The translations under genes were made by a program, and so were the position numbers. A stretch of DNA of 64,000 nucleotides from JAEUMD01 sp044222395 (GTDB lineage Bacteria > Pseudomonadota > Alphaproteobacteria > Rhizobiales > Hyphomicrobiaceae), in NCBI GenBank assembly GCA_044222395.1, contig JBGANK010000011.1, forward strand, positions 1 to 64,000, given 5' to 3'. The number at the start of each line of letters is the position of its first letter. Position 1 is the first letter of the stretch. Of the stretch, positions 18,250 through 27,418 are shown piece after piece. The notes under the pieces are model-generated. The model was not told the origin of the DNA. It ran no database searches and saw only the letters and a list, made by a program, of their open reading frames with translations.

Positions 18250-18456
18250 ATGGCGAACGGTACCGTGAAGTGGTTCAACAATCAGAAGGGCTACGGGTTC
18301 ATCCAGCCGGAAGAGGGCGGCAGCGACGTCTTCGTTCATATCTCCGCTGTCGAGCGCGCCGGCATGTCGACGCTCAACGAAGGCCAGAAGGTCGCATTCG
18401 AAACCGAGCGCGGCCGCAACGGCAAGATCGCTGCGACCAATCTGCGCGCGATCTGA
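18250..18456 (+). CDS. Cold-shock domain protein (CspA family)
   Basis: 68-aa single cold-shock domain protein with RNP1 GYGFIQP and RNP2 VFVHIS, binding single-stranded RNA or DNA. The start MANGTVKWFNNQKGYGF is the standard N-terminus and TTGGAGGC lies just upstream. It has a long 5' region, as usual for csp genes. A perfect hairpin follows the stop codon and then infA. Confidence 0.96.
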   Translation: MANGTVKWFNNQKGYGFIQPEEGGSDVFVHISAVERAGMSTLNEGQKVAFETERGRNGKIAATNLRAI

Positions 18457-18500
18457 TCGATTTCTGCAGCGAATCACGACTTACGGTTGAATATCATCTT

Positions 18501-18524
18501 CGGGAGCAGCACGAGCTGCTCCCG
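18501..18524 (+). terminator. Stem-loop after the cold-shock gene
   Basis: Perfect 10-bp inverted repeat CGGGAGCAGC / GCTGCTCCCG around an ACGA tetraloop, 45 bases after the csp stop. The 3' side has only a weak T content (GTTGTG), so it is a plausible but not canonical intrinsic terminator. Confidence 0.65.
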
Positions 18525-18570
18525 TTGTGCTATTGAGCAGGTCGCACGCAACGCGAGGCAAGGAGCCTGA

Positions 18571-18855
18571 ATGGCAAAGGAAGAGATGCTCGAGTTCGAG
18601 GGCGTGGTGGACGAGGTGCTTCCTGATGCCCGCTGCCGAGTCAAGCTGGACAACGGCCACGAGGTGATCGCCTATACGTCGGGCCGTATGAAGAAGAATC
18701 GCATCCGTATCCTGGCTGGTGACCGCGTCACCATCGAGATGACGCCTTATGACCTGACCAAGGGCCGGATCAACTTCCGCCACAAGGATCAGCGCGGCCC
18801 TTCGCCGTCGGCAGCACCCGGCGCGGGCGGACCCGCGGGTAACCGCCGCCGTTGA
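18571..18855 (+). CDS. infA: Translation initiation factor IF-1, long form
   Basis: IF-1 (OB fold) binds the A site of the 30S subunit during initiation. Residues 1-72 match the family (MAKEEMLEFEGVVDEVLPDARCRVKL, GHEVIAYTSGRMKKNRIRILAGDRV, YDLTKGRINFRHK). A 20-residue tail rich in Pro, Gly, Ala and Arg (SPSAAPGAGGPAGNRRR) makes it 94 aa instead of about 72. GGAGCC lies 6 bases before the ATG. Whether a second, standard infA exists cannot be judged here. Confidence 0.93.
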   Translation: MAKEEMLEFEGVVDEVLPDARCRVKLDNGHEVIAYTSGRMKKNRIRILAGDRVTIEMTPYDLTKGRINFRHKDQRGPSPSAAPGAGGPAGNRRR

Positions 18856-19252
18856 CGGTCAGCGCGCGTCGTGCGCAAGCAATTCGAAGCGTCAACGCCC
18901 CGTTGGTACATGCGACGCAGTTGAAAACCGTCGCCCTCTTGCACGATTGCCGGCAGCGGTGACGCGAGCCGAATATCTTGGTTCGTCTCGCAGCGCCGGC
19001 TTCGATCGGACCCGCGCCGCAGCGTGTGTTTCCGGACAAATCGCACAACGATTTGCTCAATGGCGGCACCGTGCGCCCGGCCGCCCAGCAGCTCCAATCT
19101 TTATACGATTGATTGCCCGAGCCGTGCGACTTTGCTGCCGGTCGTGTTCTGGCTGCACGCTCGCCTGCTTGCAGGGGCGCTATACTGTACTGGTTTTGAA
19201 ATGATTCGCCGCGTCCCTGGCGTTTGTGCACCTCCAAGGAAACTTGTAGCCC
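18856..19252. other. Intergenic region, nothing identified
   Basis: 397 bp between infA and the next gene. The open frames on both strands have unlike-protein composition. The right part should hold the promoter of the gene at 19253. No RNA gene or repeat was recognised. Confidence 0.4.
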
Positions 19253-20518
19253 ATGCGCCAAGCGACATTCGGCCTCGCACTTGCTATCTTTGCTCTTGGA
19301 TCTGGCGACGCGGCTCTAGCCGATCGCTATGTCAACGAGACGGGATTGGCTCCCAAGCGGTTCGTCTGGAGCCCCTCGGTGGCCCCCAGTGGTCCGCTGA
19401 CGGTCGTCGTTACCCCCGCCAAGCGGACAGCGCACGTCTATCGTGGCGGCATCGAAATCGGCATCGCGAGCATAACGCCAGCGGCCGCTGCCACGACTGC
19501 CTCCGGCGTTTACCTCATGTCGGAAGTGGAAGGGTTGGCCGACGCCAGCTCCCGCAAGCTTCTCTGGCGCGGTACGGAACTTCTCGGCGGCGGCAGCGCC
19601 GGCAGCACGGCACCGGAAGCCATGGTCGCGCTGCCGCTCCAGTTCGCCAAGCTGCTTTCAGAGGCGAGCCACCCGGGAGCCGCCGTCATCGTCGCGCATG
19701 AGCGCACCGGCCTTCAGTTGTTCTCGGCCCCGGGTCCGTTTACTGAGGAGATCGAGACGGGCAGCGTCGACCGCGTCTCCCGCTTTGCCCAGCCTGAGCT
19801 GCGCAATGCCACGCCGCCGGAACAGCCGCAGGCGAATTCTGCGCAGGCCAAGCCCTCGAATGCACATGACTCACGCGAAGCCGGGGCGACTGCTCAGGTG
19901 ACCTCACTGATCCTGTCGCGAGCCGACCTGTCGGCCTACGTGGTTCGCAATGGAAACCTGATTGATCGTCTGCCTATTGCCGTTGACGATCCCACGCGCC
20001 CCTTCGGCTTTCACGCTGCCGTTCTAGTTTCCGCAACCGGAAAGCCGCGCGATGCGCGCTGGATGGCGGTTGGTCTGGACGACGATGCCGCGGCCAGCCA
20101 CATCGTCTCTGACCGTGCCGAGGCAGAGATGCGTCGTGTGCATTTCATGGACCGCGGCCGCACCGCGACACTGGCACGCACGCTACGGCCCGGAACGGTC
20201 ATCGTGCTTGCCGATGGCCATGGACCTTCCGCCACGCAGCCCGCACGCTTCGACGTTGCATTGTTGTCCACCGACGAAATGGTCGCGGCAGCACCTCCCC
20301 CCGCCACTGAGTTGAGCAAGCCGAAAGTCTCGCCCTCCACCTCGTTGGCCAAGGACCGCAAGGTCGTCGCCACCCACCCGAAAGCCAAACGTGTGATGCC
20401 GGCGGTCAAGATTTCAAAGACCAGGGCACGCCTGCGCACCGCGACTTCGCGACGTGCACCGCGCGGACCATTGGATGAACGCGAAGACTGGCCGAACGGC
20501 ATGTACTGGCCCTATTGA
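19253..20518 (+). CDS. Exported protein with two degenerate L,D-transpeptidase-like modules
   Basis: 421-aa protein of unknown role with a signal peptide (cleavage near ADA/ALA at residues 20-23). It contains two similar segments, about residues 48-95 (VVVTPAKRTAHVYRGGIEIGIASI ending in GVYLMSEVE) and about 217-265 (LILSRADLSAYVVRNGNLIDRLPIAV ending in FGFHAAVLVSATG). Both look like the start of a YkuD L,D-transpeptidase domain, where a product-strand 'V.ls.q..yvyrng..i...pis' is followed by TP.G.f. The catalytic HG...SxGC(I/F)R motif is missing. The C-terminal 90 residues are Lys/Arg-rich and end in DEREDWPNGMYWPY. An envelope structural or binding role is a guess. Confidence 0.6.
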   Translation: MRQATFGLALAIFALGSGDAALADRYVNETGLAPKRFVWSPSVAPSGPLTVVVTPAKRTAHVYRGGIEIGIASITPAAAATTASGVYLMSEVEGLADASSRKLLWRGTELLGGGSAGSTAPEAMVALPLQFAKLLSEASHPGAAVIVAHERTGLQLFSAPGPFTEEIETGSVDRVSRFAQPELRNATPPEQPQANSAQAKPSNAHDSREAGATAQVTSLILSRADLSAYVVRNGNLIDRLPIAVDDPTRPFGFHAAVLVSATGKPRDARWMAVGLDDDAAASHIVSDRAEAEMRRVHFMDRGRTATLARTLRPGTVIVLADGHGPSATQPARFDVALLSTDEMVAAAPPPATELSKPKVSPSTSLAKDRKVVATHPKAKRVMPAVKISKTRARLRTATSRRAPRGPLDEREDWPNGMYWPY

Positions 20519-20754
20519 CGCGCCTTCGCGAGCGACGCGCTCACATCCAGCGATGATCCGATCGCACGATTTTTTGCGCGGTATTGAGAAGACGCTTTCC
20601 ACCAACTTGCCCAGCTTGACGCCCGCACGTCCGGCCCGGTCAGTGTTGTCACCGGTACGTCGCATTCTGTTTGTGCAGCGGGGCTCTCCCATTGCTTCGA
20701 CTGATGCAAGCGGCTTCATGCCCGCGCCGCAGCGTCGAACTTGCTCAAGGACTC

Positions 20755-20904
20755 TTCAGAATTGGGTGGCAACACCGTGCCCTTACCCGTCACGGCCGTG
20801 CTGACACGGCCATTCAGGATCAATGCATTCAGCGCCGTATCTGGATGGCCGGATCAAGTTCGGTCATGGAGTTATGGGGCCGTGAATTCCTGAACGCGCT
20901 CTAG
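20755..20904. repeat. Dispersed intergenic repeat, family A copy 1
   Basis: About 150 bp clearly similar to 61305-61466. Shared landmarks in order: TTCAGAATTGGG, CGGCCGTG..GACACGGCCAT (an internal hairpin), AATGCAT, TCTGGATGGCCGGATCAAGT, CATGGAGT, TCCTGAA and a terminal CTCTAG. The end of the repeat supplies the stop codon of the minus-strand gene at 20901. 20519-20754, left of it, holds nothing recognised. Confidence 0.8.
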
Positions 20905-22377
20905 CGACCCGGCCCAAATGCCATGATCGACGGGTTGAGGTTGTCGGCAAGCGCCGCCGCCAGCGCATCCGGCCCGGCCTGCTGCGCAAGGCCCTCCGGA
21001 ATGATCCAGGCGCGATAGTCCACGCTCTCCACGACCCGCTGGCAGGCAAGTCGGCCCCTGCGCATCGTGCATGTGGGATCAATGGCGATACCGCGGGATT
21101 CGCGCCGGTCGTGGCGCAGGATGCGAAGATCGATCGGCTGCATCCAGGCACGGTCGGAGACGACATCGACGCTGCGGAACACGCATGCGGTCTGGTTGTT
21201 GCAGGCGCCCGCGCGCTCGCCAAGTGCAACGCCCGGGCCGAACGTCCGGCCGCGCGCCAGCCGGCGTGCCGGCGAGGTGCTGCCACTGCTGATGTAGCAG
21301 CTATCGTCCACGCACACGATCGGATCTGCTGATTTGTTCCAGCGCCGGATACCGCGATTGCCCGGCGTCATGACAAGGAGGATGGTCGCCTTGCCATTGG
21401 CTGCGCTCGGCGCCTGACGACGAGATTTGCCTGGTCCAAAATCACCGATCGCCTGGTGCGTCGTACCAGTCACCACGTCTCTGTCGGCATAGTCCTTTGC
21501 AGGTGGAACGACGCGCGGCAAGGCCAGTCGCGCGCGCTTGCGTGCTTCGATGCGCTCGGCGAGCCCTGCAGAGCGCTGTTTCAATCTTGATTGCGCACGT
21601 TCCAGCGCCGCTTTGGCCCTCAGCTCTTCCCGCGCGGCTTCTTCTATCGCAGCCTTCTCATCAGCGCGCATCTTCGCTTTGTCGCCGGCCTTGGCGTTTG
21701 TTTGCCCACGTTCGAGAGCGGCCTTGGCGCGAGCTTCTTCTTGTGCGGCCTCTTCAATCGCTGCCTTCTCATCGGCGCGAATCTTCGCCTCGTCGCCTCG
21801 TTGCGTGCAAGACGGGCCGCGCGCAGTCGTTCGGTCAGCGTCCGCGCCTCGGTCTCTCGCTCGCCGGCCCGCTTCTCATCCGACATGCGCTTTGTCGTCG
21901 TGCGCTTTGCAGCTTCGGCCTCCGCCGTGCGCTGGGTCTCGGCATCCTTGCGCGCCTTTTCTGCGGCGGCCTGCGCTTCGCGCGTCTGCCGCTCGCGTTC
22001 CGCACGCGCGCCTCCGCCTCGGCACGCGCCCGCTCCAGCATGTCCTCCTCGTAGGCCTTTTGCTCGGCGGCCGCCCGTAGCTCGTCTTCTTCGGGGGCAT
22101 TTGCTTCGGCCGTACTCGCCGCCGTCTTGGCTGGCGCAACAGCTTTGACTTGCGCTGTCTTTGCTTTCGTCGCGGATCGACCGCTATCCGAAGGGCGGGA
22201 GAATTTTTCGGCCAGTTCATGCGCCCGCTTCTCGGTGATCCGTACACTCTCTTGGGCGCCCGCCCGACCCGATGCATCTGCAAGTGTCAAGGCACATAAC
22301 GTGGTGATGAAGAGGGCGCGCGTCAGGCGAGTGTTTCCAGCGGAAAAGGCGAGACGAGAACTCCGTCCAGAAAACAT
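20901..22377 (-). pseudogene. Exported Ala/Glu-rich coiled-coil protein, interrupted by two frameshifts
   Basis: The gene reads from ATG at 22377 (MFSGRSSRLAFSAG.., then an export signal ending ASGRAGA) into a coiled coil (EEDELRAAAEQKAYEEDMLERARAEAEAR). Near 22010 the frame must shift by one base to continue (AERERQTREAQAAAEKARKDAE..), and again near 21795 (DEAKIRADEKAAIEEAAQEE..). The rest is open to 20901 and ends in a Cys-containing domain (CVDDSCYISSG, ACNNQTACVF, PTCTMRRGRLACQR). Both shifts equal loss of one base in GC-rich repeats, so they may be sequence errors or real decay. No family was recognised. The intact product would be about 490 aa. Confidence 0.6.
21591..21782 (-). repeat. 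In-gene tandem repeat (111-bp period)
   Basis: Two copies of a 27-residue coiled-coil unit (IRADEKAAIEEAAQEE.. and MRADEKAAIEEAAREE.., each ending AKAALER.Q) are spaced 37 codons apart inside the coiled-coil gene. They suggest a recent duplication. Confidence 0.75.
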
Positions 22378-22605
22378 GGTGTGCCTCCAACCCGTTGCGC
22401 GAATTTGATGACACCGCGTTGGGGCCCCATCACGCGCGCACTGCAGCATTCATACGCAATTCCGGCAATAAAGCGCACCTGTCTTGAACGCAGCCTGAAC
22501 GGCCAAACCAGCGCGCACAGAAGATGTCAGGCCTGCGGTGGGCATTCCAAAGCGCAAGCAGACGCCAAATTGTGGGCGCGCACGCAACTCTTGCCGAACC
22601 TGCCG

Positions 22606-23520
22606 TCAGCCTGCCCCGCCCGTCGGTTCGCGCGCCAAATCGGCAAGGCCCTCGCGGTAGGTTGGATAGGTGAGCGTGATGCCCAGATCGCGCTTCATCA
22701 GGTCGTTGCGCACCTGCTTGTTCTCGCCGTAAAAGCTGCGCGCCATCGGCGATAGCTGCGCATCCTCGAAGTTGACTTCCGGCGGTGGCGGCAGGCCCAG
22801 CAGCTCTGCCGCATGTCCGATCACGTCCTGCGGTGGCGCCGGCAGATCGTCGGCGACGTTGAGCACCGATGCGCTGCCGCGTCCCGACATCGACGCTTCG
22901 AGTACCTTGGCGATATCGGCCACATGAATCCGGTTGAAGCGCTGTCCCGGCTTGATGATGCGCCTTGCGCGGCCCTCGCGCACGCTGTCGATGGCGCTGC
23001 GTCCCGGTCCGTAGATGCCCGCCAGCCGGAAGATGACGACCCGCTTGCCGCTCTTCGCTGCGAAAGCCTTCCAGGCGTCCTCGGCCGCTTGCCGGTAGCG
23101 TGAGCGTTGCGACACGGGTACGGCAGGCGTGTTCTCATCGACCCAGCCGCCATGGTGCTCGCCGTAGACTCCGACTGTCGAAAGATAGCCGACCCAGGTG
23201 AGACGGTGCGCTCGCGCCAGTGCATCGCCATGCCACGCCAGCACCGGATCGCCCTCTGCCCCCGGTGGCACCGAGATGAGCACGTGCGTTGCCGTCGCGA
23301 TCCGCTCGTCGAGCCCCGCCGCTGGCCCTGTTCCGTCGAACACGAAGGCTTCCACACCACTGGCGCGCCACCGATGGGCGGACCCGCCATCGCGCACGGT
23401 TCCCGCAATGCGCCATATGCCGCGGTCGAGCTGCCCGATCAGGAAGCTCGCGCTATACCCGAGCCCGAAGCAGACGAGGGATGATACGCGCGTGTCCTGT
23501 GATGTCCTATCCTGGCTCAT
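22606..23520 (-). CDS. NAD(P)-dependent SDR/epimerase-like protein (YeeZ type)
   Basis: 304-aa extended-SDR relative. It has an N-terminal Rossmann motif VCFGLGYSASFLIGQL in place of GxxGxxG, a substrate-side YLSTVGVYGEHHGGWVDE and VVIFRLAGIYGPGRSAID, and FNRIHVADIAKVLEASM. The Y-x3-K pair is not obvious, as in other YeeZ-like proteins, so enzymatic activity is uncertain. The true start is the ATG at 23520 (MSQDRTSQDTRVSS), overlapping the queG stop by ATGA; residues encoded further upstream read queG in the wrong frame. Coupling suggests coexpression with queG. Confidence 0.82.
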   Translation of the reverse strand: MSQDRTSQDTRVSSLVCFGLGYSASFLIGQLDRGIWRIAGTVRDGGSAHRWRASGVEAFVFDGTGPAAGLDERIATATHVLISVPPGAEGDPVLAWHGDALARAHRLTWVGYLSTVGVYGEHHGGWVDENTPAVPVSQRSRYRQAAEDAWKAFAAKSGKRVVIFRLAGIYGPGRSAIDSVREGRARRIIKPGQRFNRIHVADIAKVLEASMSGRGSASVLNVADDLPAPPQDVIGHAAELLGLPPPPEVNFEDAQLSPMARSFYGENKQVRNDLMKRDLGITLTYPTYREGLADLAREPTGGAG

Positions 23521-24719
23521 GCCTGCTGTTCCGATCCACCCCGCCTGCCGCCCGTCATGGCATGACGCCATTCTGCCAACACATCTTTGTCCGTCTCGTT
23601 CCCCGCGCGGGCCGCAGCCCACTCTGCGAGCTGATGCGGATCTGCGATCTCGCCCAACGCCCACACCACCATGGCCCGCACCAGCGGCGAGGCATCGTCG
23701 AGATGCGCGCAGACTGCCGGCACGTAGCGCACTTCGCGCGTATTGCCCGTCGCGATCAGTACATTGCGCATGAAGCGATCGCGCCCTGTGCGCTTGATCG
23801 GCGTGCCCGCAAAGCGCGTGCGGAACGCGGTATCGTCGAGTGCAAGCAATTCCCCAAGCGGCGGGTTGTCTGTCTCGGCCCGCGCCTGATAGCGCAGCTC
23901 GCGCGAACGACGTGCGAACTTGTTCCAGGGGCATACGGCAAGGCAGTCGTCACAGCCAAACACGCGGTTGCCGATCGGCTTGCGGAACTCGCGTGGGATA
24001 TGCCCTTTGTGCTCGATCGTCAGGTAAGCGATGCAGCGGCGAGCATCGAGCTCATAAGGCGACGGGAATGCGTCCGTAGGGCAGACGTCGAGGCAGCGCC
24101 GGCAACTGCCGCAGCGGTCCGCGTGCGGTTCCGCGGCAGGCAGTGCTGCGCTGGTCAGGATCGCACCGAGGAATAGCCACGAGCCGTGTTCCGTCGAGAC
24201 AAGATTAGTATGCTTGCCTTGCCAGCCCAGTCCCGCCGCGGCTGCGAGCGGCTTTTCCATCAGCGGCGCCGTATCGACGAAAACCTTGACGTCACCGCCG
24301 GTCTCCGCCGCGACAATGCTGGCGAGTTGCTTCAGCCGGCCCTTCAAGATGTCGTGGTAGTCCTTGCCACGTGCATAGACGGACAGTGCGGCACGCTCCG
24401 GCTCGGTCAGGATCGCCAGCGGATTCTCGTCCGGCGCATAGCTGCTCCCTAGCATGATCAGCGAACGCGCTTCGCCCCAAAGCTCCTTTGGATCGCTGCG
24501 CCGATCTGCGTGCTGGGCCATCCACGTCATGTCGCCATGCCGGCCGAGCGCGACGAAGCGATCAAGCTGGCGCGCTGGATCATAAGGGCTGTGCCGCAGC
24601 GCATCAGCCGATGTGATGCCGAACGCATCGAATCCAAGTGCGTCGGCAGCCCGACTCAAGCGCAGGGCGACATCTCCCGAGACTGGCGGCGCGTCTTGGT
24701 TGTTCCGAGGTTGGGTCAT
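23517..24719 (-). CDS. queG: Epoxyqueuosine reductase QueG
   Basis: Cobalamin-dependent iron-sulfur enzyme that reduces epoxyqueuosine to queuosine in tRNA. It is 400 aa. Two [4Fe-4S] clusters are shown by CGSCRRCLDVCPTDAF and CDDCLAVCPWNKF; N-terminal QueG motifs include ARSLIMLGSSYAPDENP, VYARGKDYHDILKGRL and FVDTAPLMEKPLAAAAGLGWQGKHTNLV; HEAT-like repeats fill the C-terminus. The ATG at 24719 (MTQPRNNQD) is chosen because upstream in-frame residues are Arg-rich and overlap the GST gene frame. Confidence 0.95.
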   Translation of the reverse strand: MTQPRNNQDAPPVSGDVALRLSRAADALGFDAFGITSADALRHSPYDPARQLDRFVALGRHGDMTWMAQHADRRSDPKELWGEARSLIMLGSSYAPDENPLAILTEPERAALSVYARGKDYHDILKGRLKQLASIVAAETGGDVKVFVDTAPLMEKPLAAAAGLGWQGKHTNLVSTEHGSWLFLGAILTSAALPAAEPHADRCGSCRRCLDVCPTDAFPSPYELDARRCIAYLTIEHKGHIPREFRKPIGNRVFGCDDCLAVCPWNKFARRSRELRYQARAETDNPPLGELLALDDTAFRTRFAGTPIKRTGRDRFMRNVLIATGNTREVRYVPAVCAHLDDASPLVRAMVVWALGEIADPHQLAEWAAARAGNETDKDVLAEWRHAMTGGRRGGSEQQA

Positions 24720-24756
24720 AGGAAACGTCACAAACCATGCCTCGCGTACACAAGCT

Positions 24757-25452
24757 TTAGAAATCGAGATCGGCGTAGTGCATAGGCGCCGCGACCCCCG
24801 AGATGCGATCGCCGAGTAGCGGCCGGAACGCTGGTCTCGACTTGACCCGCGCATACCACAGGCGCGCCGCCGGATAGTCATCCCACGGGACCTCGCCCAG
24901 ATAGTCGAGCGTCGACAGGTGCGCCGCCGCCGCCAAGTCGGCAAAACTCAAATCATCCCCGCCGAGCCATCGCCGCTGATCCGCCAGATAGCCGACATAG
25001 CTCATATGGTAGCGCAGATTGGCCCTGATCGCGCGCAGGATTGCGGCGTCCGGAGCCGACCCGCCATCCGCCCGATAGCCGCGGTAGACCTTCTCCTCCA
25101 GCATCTCCCGCGTCACCTCGCGATTGAGCTTGCCGTGGAACCAGTCGACCAGCCGCCTTGCTTCCGCTCGCTCGTCACGGCTACCGGGAAACACCGGCAC
25201 GGCATGGCCATCGCGCGGGCTGCTCTTGATTTCCTCCGCAACGTATTCGGATATCGCGTAGCTGCCGCACAGGATCGGACCGCCTTCGATCGCCAGCACC
25301 GGCAGTTCGCCGGCCGGGTTCATCGCCAACAGCTCCTCGCGATATTCCCACGGCCGCTCCTCGATCAATTCGAAGTTGAGCGACAGCTCCGCCAGCAACA
25401 GCCGGATCGAGCGCGAATGCGGGCACAGCCTGAAATGCGTTAATCTATGCAT
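24757..25452 (-). CDS. Glutathione S-transferase family protein
   Basis: 231-aa GST-fold protein. The thioredoxin-like N-domain reads MHRLTHFRLCPHSRSIRLLLAEL with ELPVLAIEGGPILCGSYAISEYVAE (the cis-Pro and glutathione-binding Glu/Ser region), and the C-terminal helical domain contains GGDDLSFADLAAAAHLSTLDYLG. Catalytic C10-P-H-S suggests a Cys-type GST. The ATG at 25452 is preferred; the extra upstream residues do not match the fold. It is just upstream of queG, 37 bp apart, and probably in the same transcript. Confidence 0.9.
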   Translation of the reverse strand: MHRLTHFRLCPHSRSIRLLLAELSLNFELIEERPWEYREELLAMNPAGELPVLAIEGGPILCGSYAISEYVAEEIKSSPRDGHAVPVFPGSRDERAEARRLVDWFHGKLNREVTREMLEEKVYRGYRADGGSAPDAAILRAIRANLRYHMSYVGYLADQRRWLGGDDLSFADLAAAAHLSTLDYLGEVPWDDYPAARLWYARVKSRPAFRPLLGDRISGVAAPMHYADLDF

Positions 25453-25746
25453 GTCGGGGGTATGGGTTCCTTGAGCGGGGTCGTCAAGAACGGTCTTGCT
25501 GCGACTTGGCTGTCGATCGGTCAAGTCTCGGCCCCAAAATAACACAGCTCTCTACGAGATCGACCTGTTGCCGCCGCGCGGCACTCATTCGGGCAAATCC
25601 TGCTATGAGAACTTCCCGGTCGCGTTGCCGCCCTGTCTGTCGGAATGGCGCCGTGAAGGAACGCGATGCGGTGCGCAACCGTGCGCAATCCCACCAAGCG
25701 CGATCGGCGTCGAACTACCCCTGTTGCGAAGACGGAGACCAAGCAT

Positions 25747-26544
25747 ATGCCCATCTGGCAAGTCATTCTGCTCGGGGTGATCGAAGGCCTGACCGAGTTC
25801 ATTCCCGTCTCGTCGACCGGGCACATCTTGCTTGCCGGACATTTCCTCGGCTTCAATTCGCCGGGCAAGACCTTCGAGGTACTCATTCAACTTGGCGCCA
25901 TCCTCGCCATTCTGTCCGTCTATGCCGGGCGCCTTCTCAATATGGCGATGGCTCTGCCGCGCGATAGGCGCACGCAGCGGTTCATATTGGGCATTCTGAT
26001 CGCCTTCTTTCCCGCCGCACTCATTGGTGCGCTGGGCCATTCCTTCATCAAGAATGTGCTGTTCCAGACGCCCATGCTCATATGCTTCACGCTTATCGTG
26101 GGCGGAATCGTTCTCCTGATCGTCGATCGCCTGCCGCTGCGGCCGGTCTACAAAGACGTCATGGATTTCCCGCCGTCGCTCGCCTTCAAGATCGGTCTGT
26201 GCCAGTGCCTGGCGATGATACCCGGCGTGTCGCGCTCCGGCTCGACCATCGTCGGCGCGATGCTGCTGGGCACCGACAAGCGCTCGGCGGCGGAGTTTTC
26301 CTTCTTTCTGGCGATGCCGACGATGGCCGGTGCGTTCGCCTATGATCTGATGAAGAATTGGTCGGTGCTGCGGCCCGACGACGTGACCGGAATCGCGCTG
26401 GGCTTCATCACCGCATTCATCTGCGGTGTCTTCGTCGTGCGCTACCTGTTGGGATTCGTCAGCCGCCACGGCTACGCGTTGTTCGGCTGGTGGCGCATCA
26501 TCGTCGGCGGCATGGCGCTGGGCGCCTTGCTGGTGTTGGGGTAA
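25747..26544 (+). CDS. uppP: Undecaprenyl-diphosphate phosphatase
   Basis: Inner-membrane enzyme recycling undecaprenyl diphosphate for peptidoglycan synthesis. It has 265 aa and about 8 membrane segments. BacA/UppP motifs: VIEGLTEFIPVSSTGHILLAGHFLG, then ALIGALGHSFI, and MIPGVSRSGSTIVGAMLLG. The ATG at 25747 begins MPIWQVILLGVIEGLTEF, the normal N-terminus; the open frame upstream is Arg-rich. It faces away from the GST gene. Confidence 0.97.
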   Translation: MPIWQVILLGVIEGLTEFIPVSSTGHILLAGHFLGFNSPGKTFEVLIQLGAILAILSVYAGRLLNMAMALPRDRRTQRFILGILIAFFPAALIGALGHSFIKNVLFQTPMLICFTLIVGGIVLLIVDRLPLRPVYKDVMDFPPSLAFKIGLCQCLAMIPGVSRSGSTIVGAMLLGTDKRSAAEFSFFLAMPTMAGAFAYDLMKNWSVLRPDDVTGIALGFITAFICGVFVVRYLLGFVSRHGYALFGWWRIIVGGMALGALLVLG

Positions 26545-26664
26545 GGCCCCATTGGCAGCTGAGCGGCGCGCAATAGCACGCGTTAGGTGTCTCCGAAGCC
26601 GTGTCCTTATTGCGGCACGACAGGCGCATCGTGGCGACTTTTCGCCCACCCTAACGCGACGCTG

Positions 26665-27129
26665 CTATGCGGCGTGTGACGTCGCCGGCGTCGTGAGAAC
26701 CTTGCGCAGCGAGGTGGCATCCGCAGCAGTTCTGAGCCGCTCCAGCATGGCCGGATCGCGAACCAGACGCGAAATGCGCGCCAGCGCCTTCAGGTGGTCG
26801 CCGCTCGCGTGCTCAGGAGCCAGCAGCAGGAAAACCAGATCGACGGGTTCATTGTCCGGCGCCTCGAAATCGATCGGCGTCTCGATCCGCGCAAAGACGC
26901 AGATGATCGACTTCAAGCTTCGGAACTTGACGTGCGGAATGGCAATGCCACGGCCAAAGCCGGTCGAGCCGAGCCGTTCGCGCTGCAACAGGGCATCGAA
27001 GATCTCGCGCTGCTCGATGCCGCTGATGTCCGAAGCGCGCTGGGCCAGCTCCTGCAGGGCCTGCTTCTTGCTTTTCGCCTTCAGCGAGGCGATGACCCCT
27101 TCCGGCGCTAGGAGATCACCAAGATCCAT
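26665..27129 (-). CDS. ptsN: PTS IIA-like nitrogen regulatory protein PtsN (EIIA-Ntr)
   Basis: 154-aa EIIA-Ntr protein of the nitrogen-related phosphotransferase system. The phosphorylated His is in GIAIPHVKF, and flanking motifs LLQRERLGSTGFGRG and DLVFLLLAPEHASGDHLKALARISRLVRD are family hallmarks. It follows hpf on the same strand after a 289-bp spacer, as in the classical rpoN-hpf-ptsN arrangement. Confidence 0.96.
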   Translation of the reverse strand: MDLGDLLAPEGVIASLKAKSKKQALQELAQRASDISGIEQREIFDALLQRERLGSTGFGRGIAIPHVKFRSLKSIICVFARIETPIDFEAPDNEPVDLVFLLLAPEHASGDHLKALARISRLVRDPAMLERLRTAADATSLRKVLTTPATSHAA

Positions 27130-27418
27130 TATTTGCGTCCCACCAGTAAAAGGCTCTGCCGATGGGCAGCCTTGCCGACAAGGTCTGCCGAACTTCTGAT
27201 GCGCGATCCGGTTGCGCCTAACCTTGATTTGACGCCACTGCCAACGCTGGCGCTCGCTTCAGCTTCTGAGGCCTCGACATTAGCGCGAGGAGCCTTATCT
27301 GCTTTTGCCATATAGCAAACCCGTGACGCGGCGCTCCCCATCCCGAGCGATCGCGGTCGTTGAACGTAAACTCAAGAAACATGCCAAACTTGCGGCAACC
27401 AGTGCGCGCACCGCGCCC

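Noticed and set aside
27129..27341. 70-aa minus-strand frame (MAKADKAPRANVEAS..) between ptsN and hpf
   Set aside because: No ribosome binding site or known family, and the opposite strand is equally open there. Left as unsupported.
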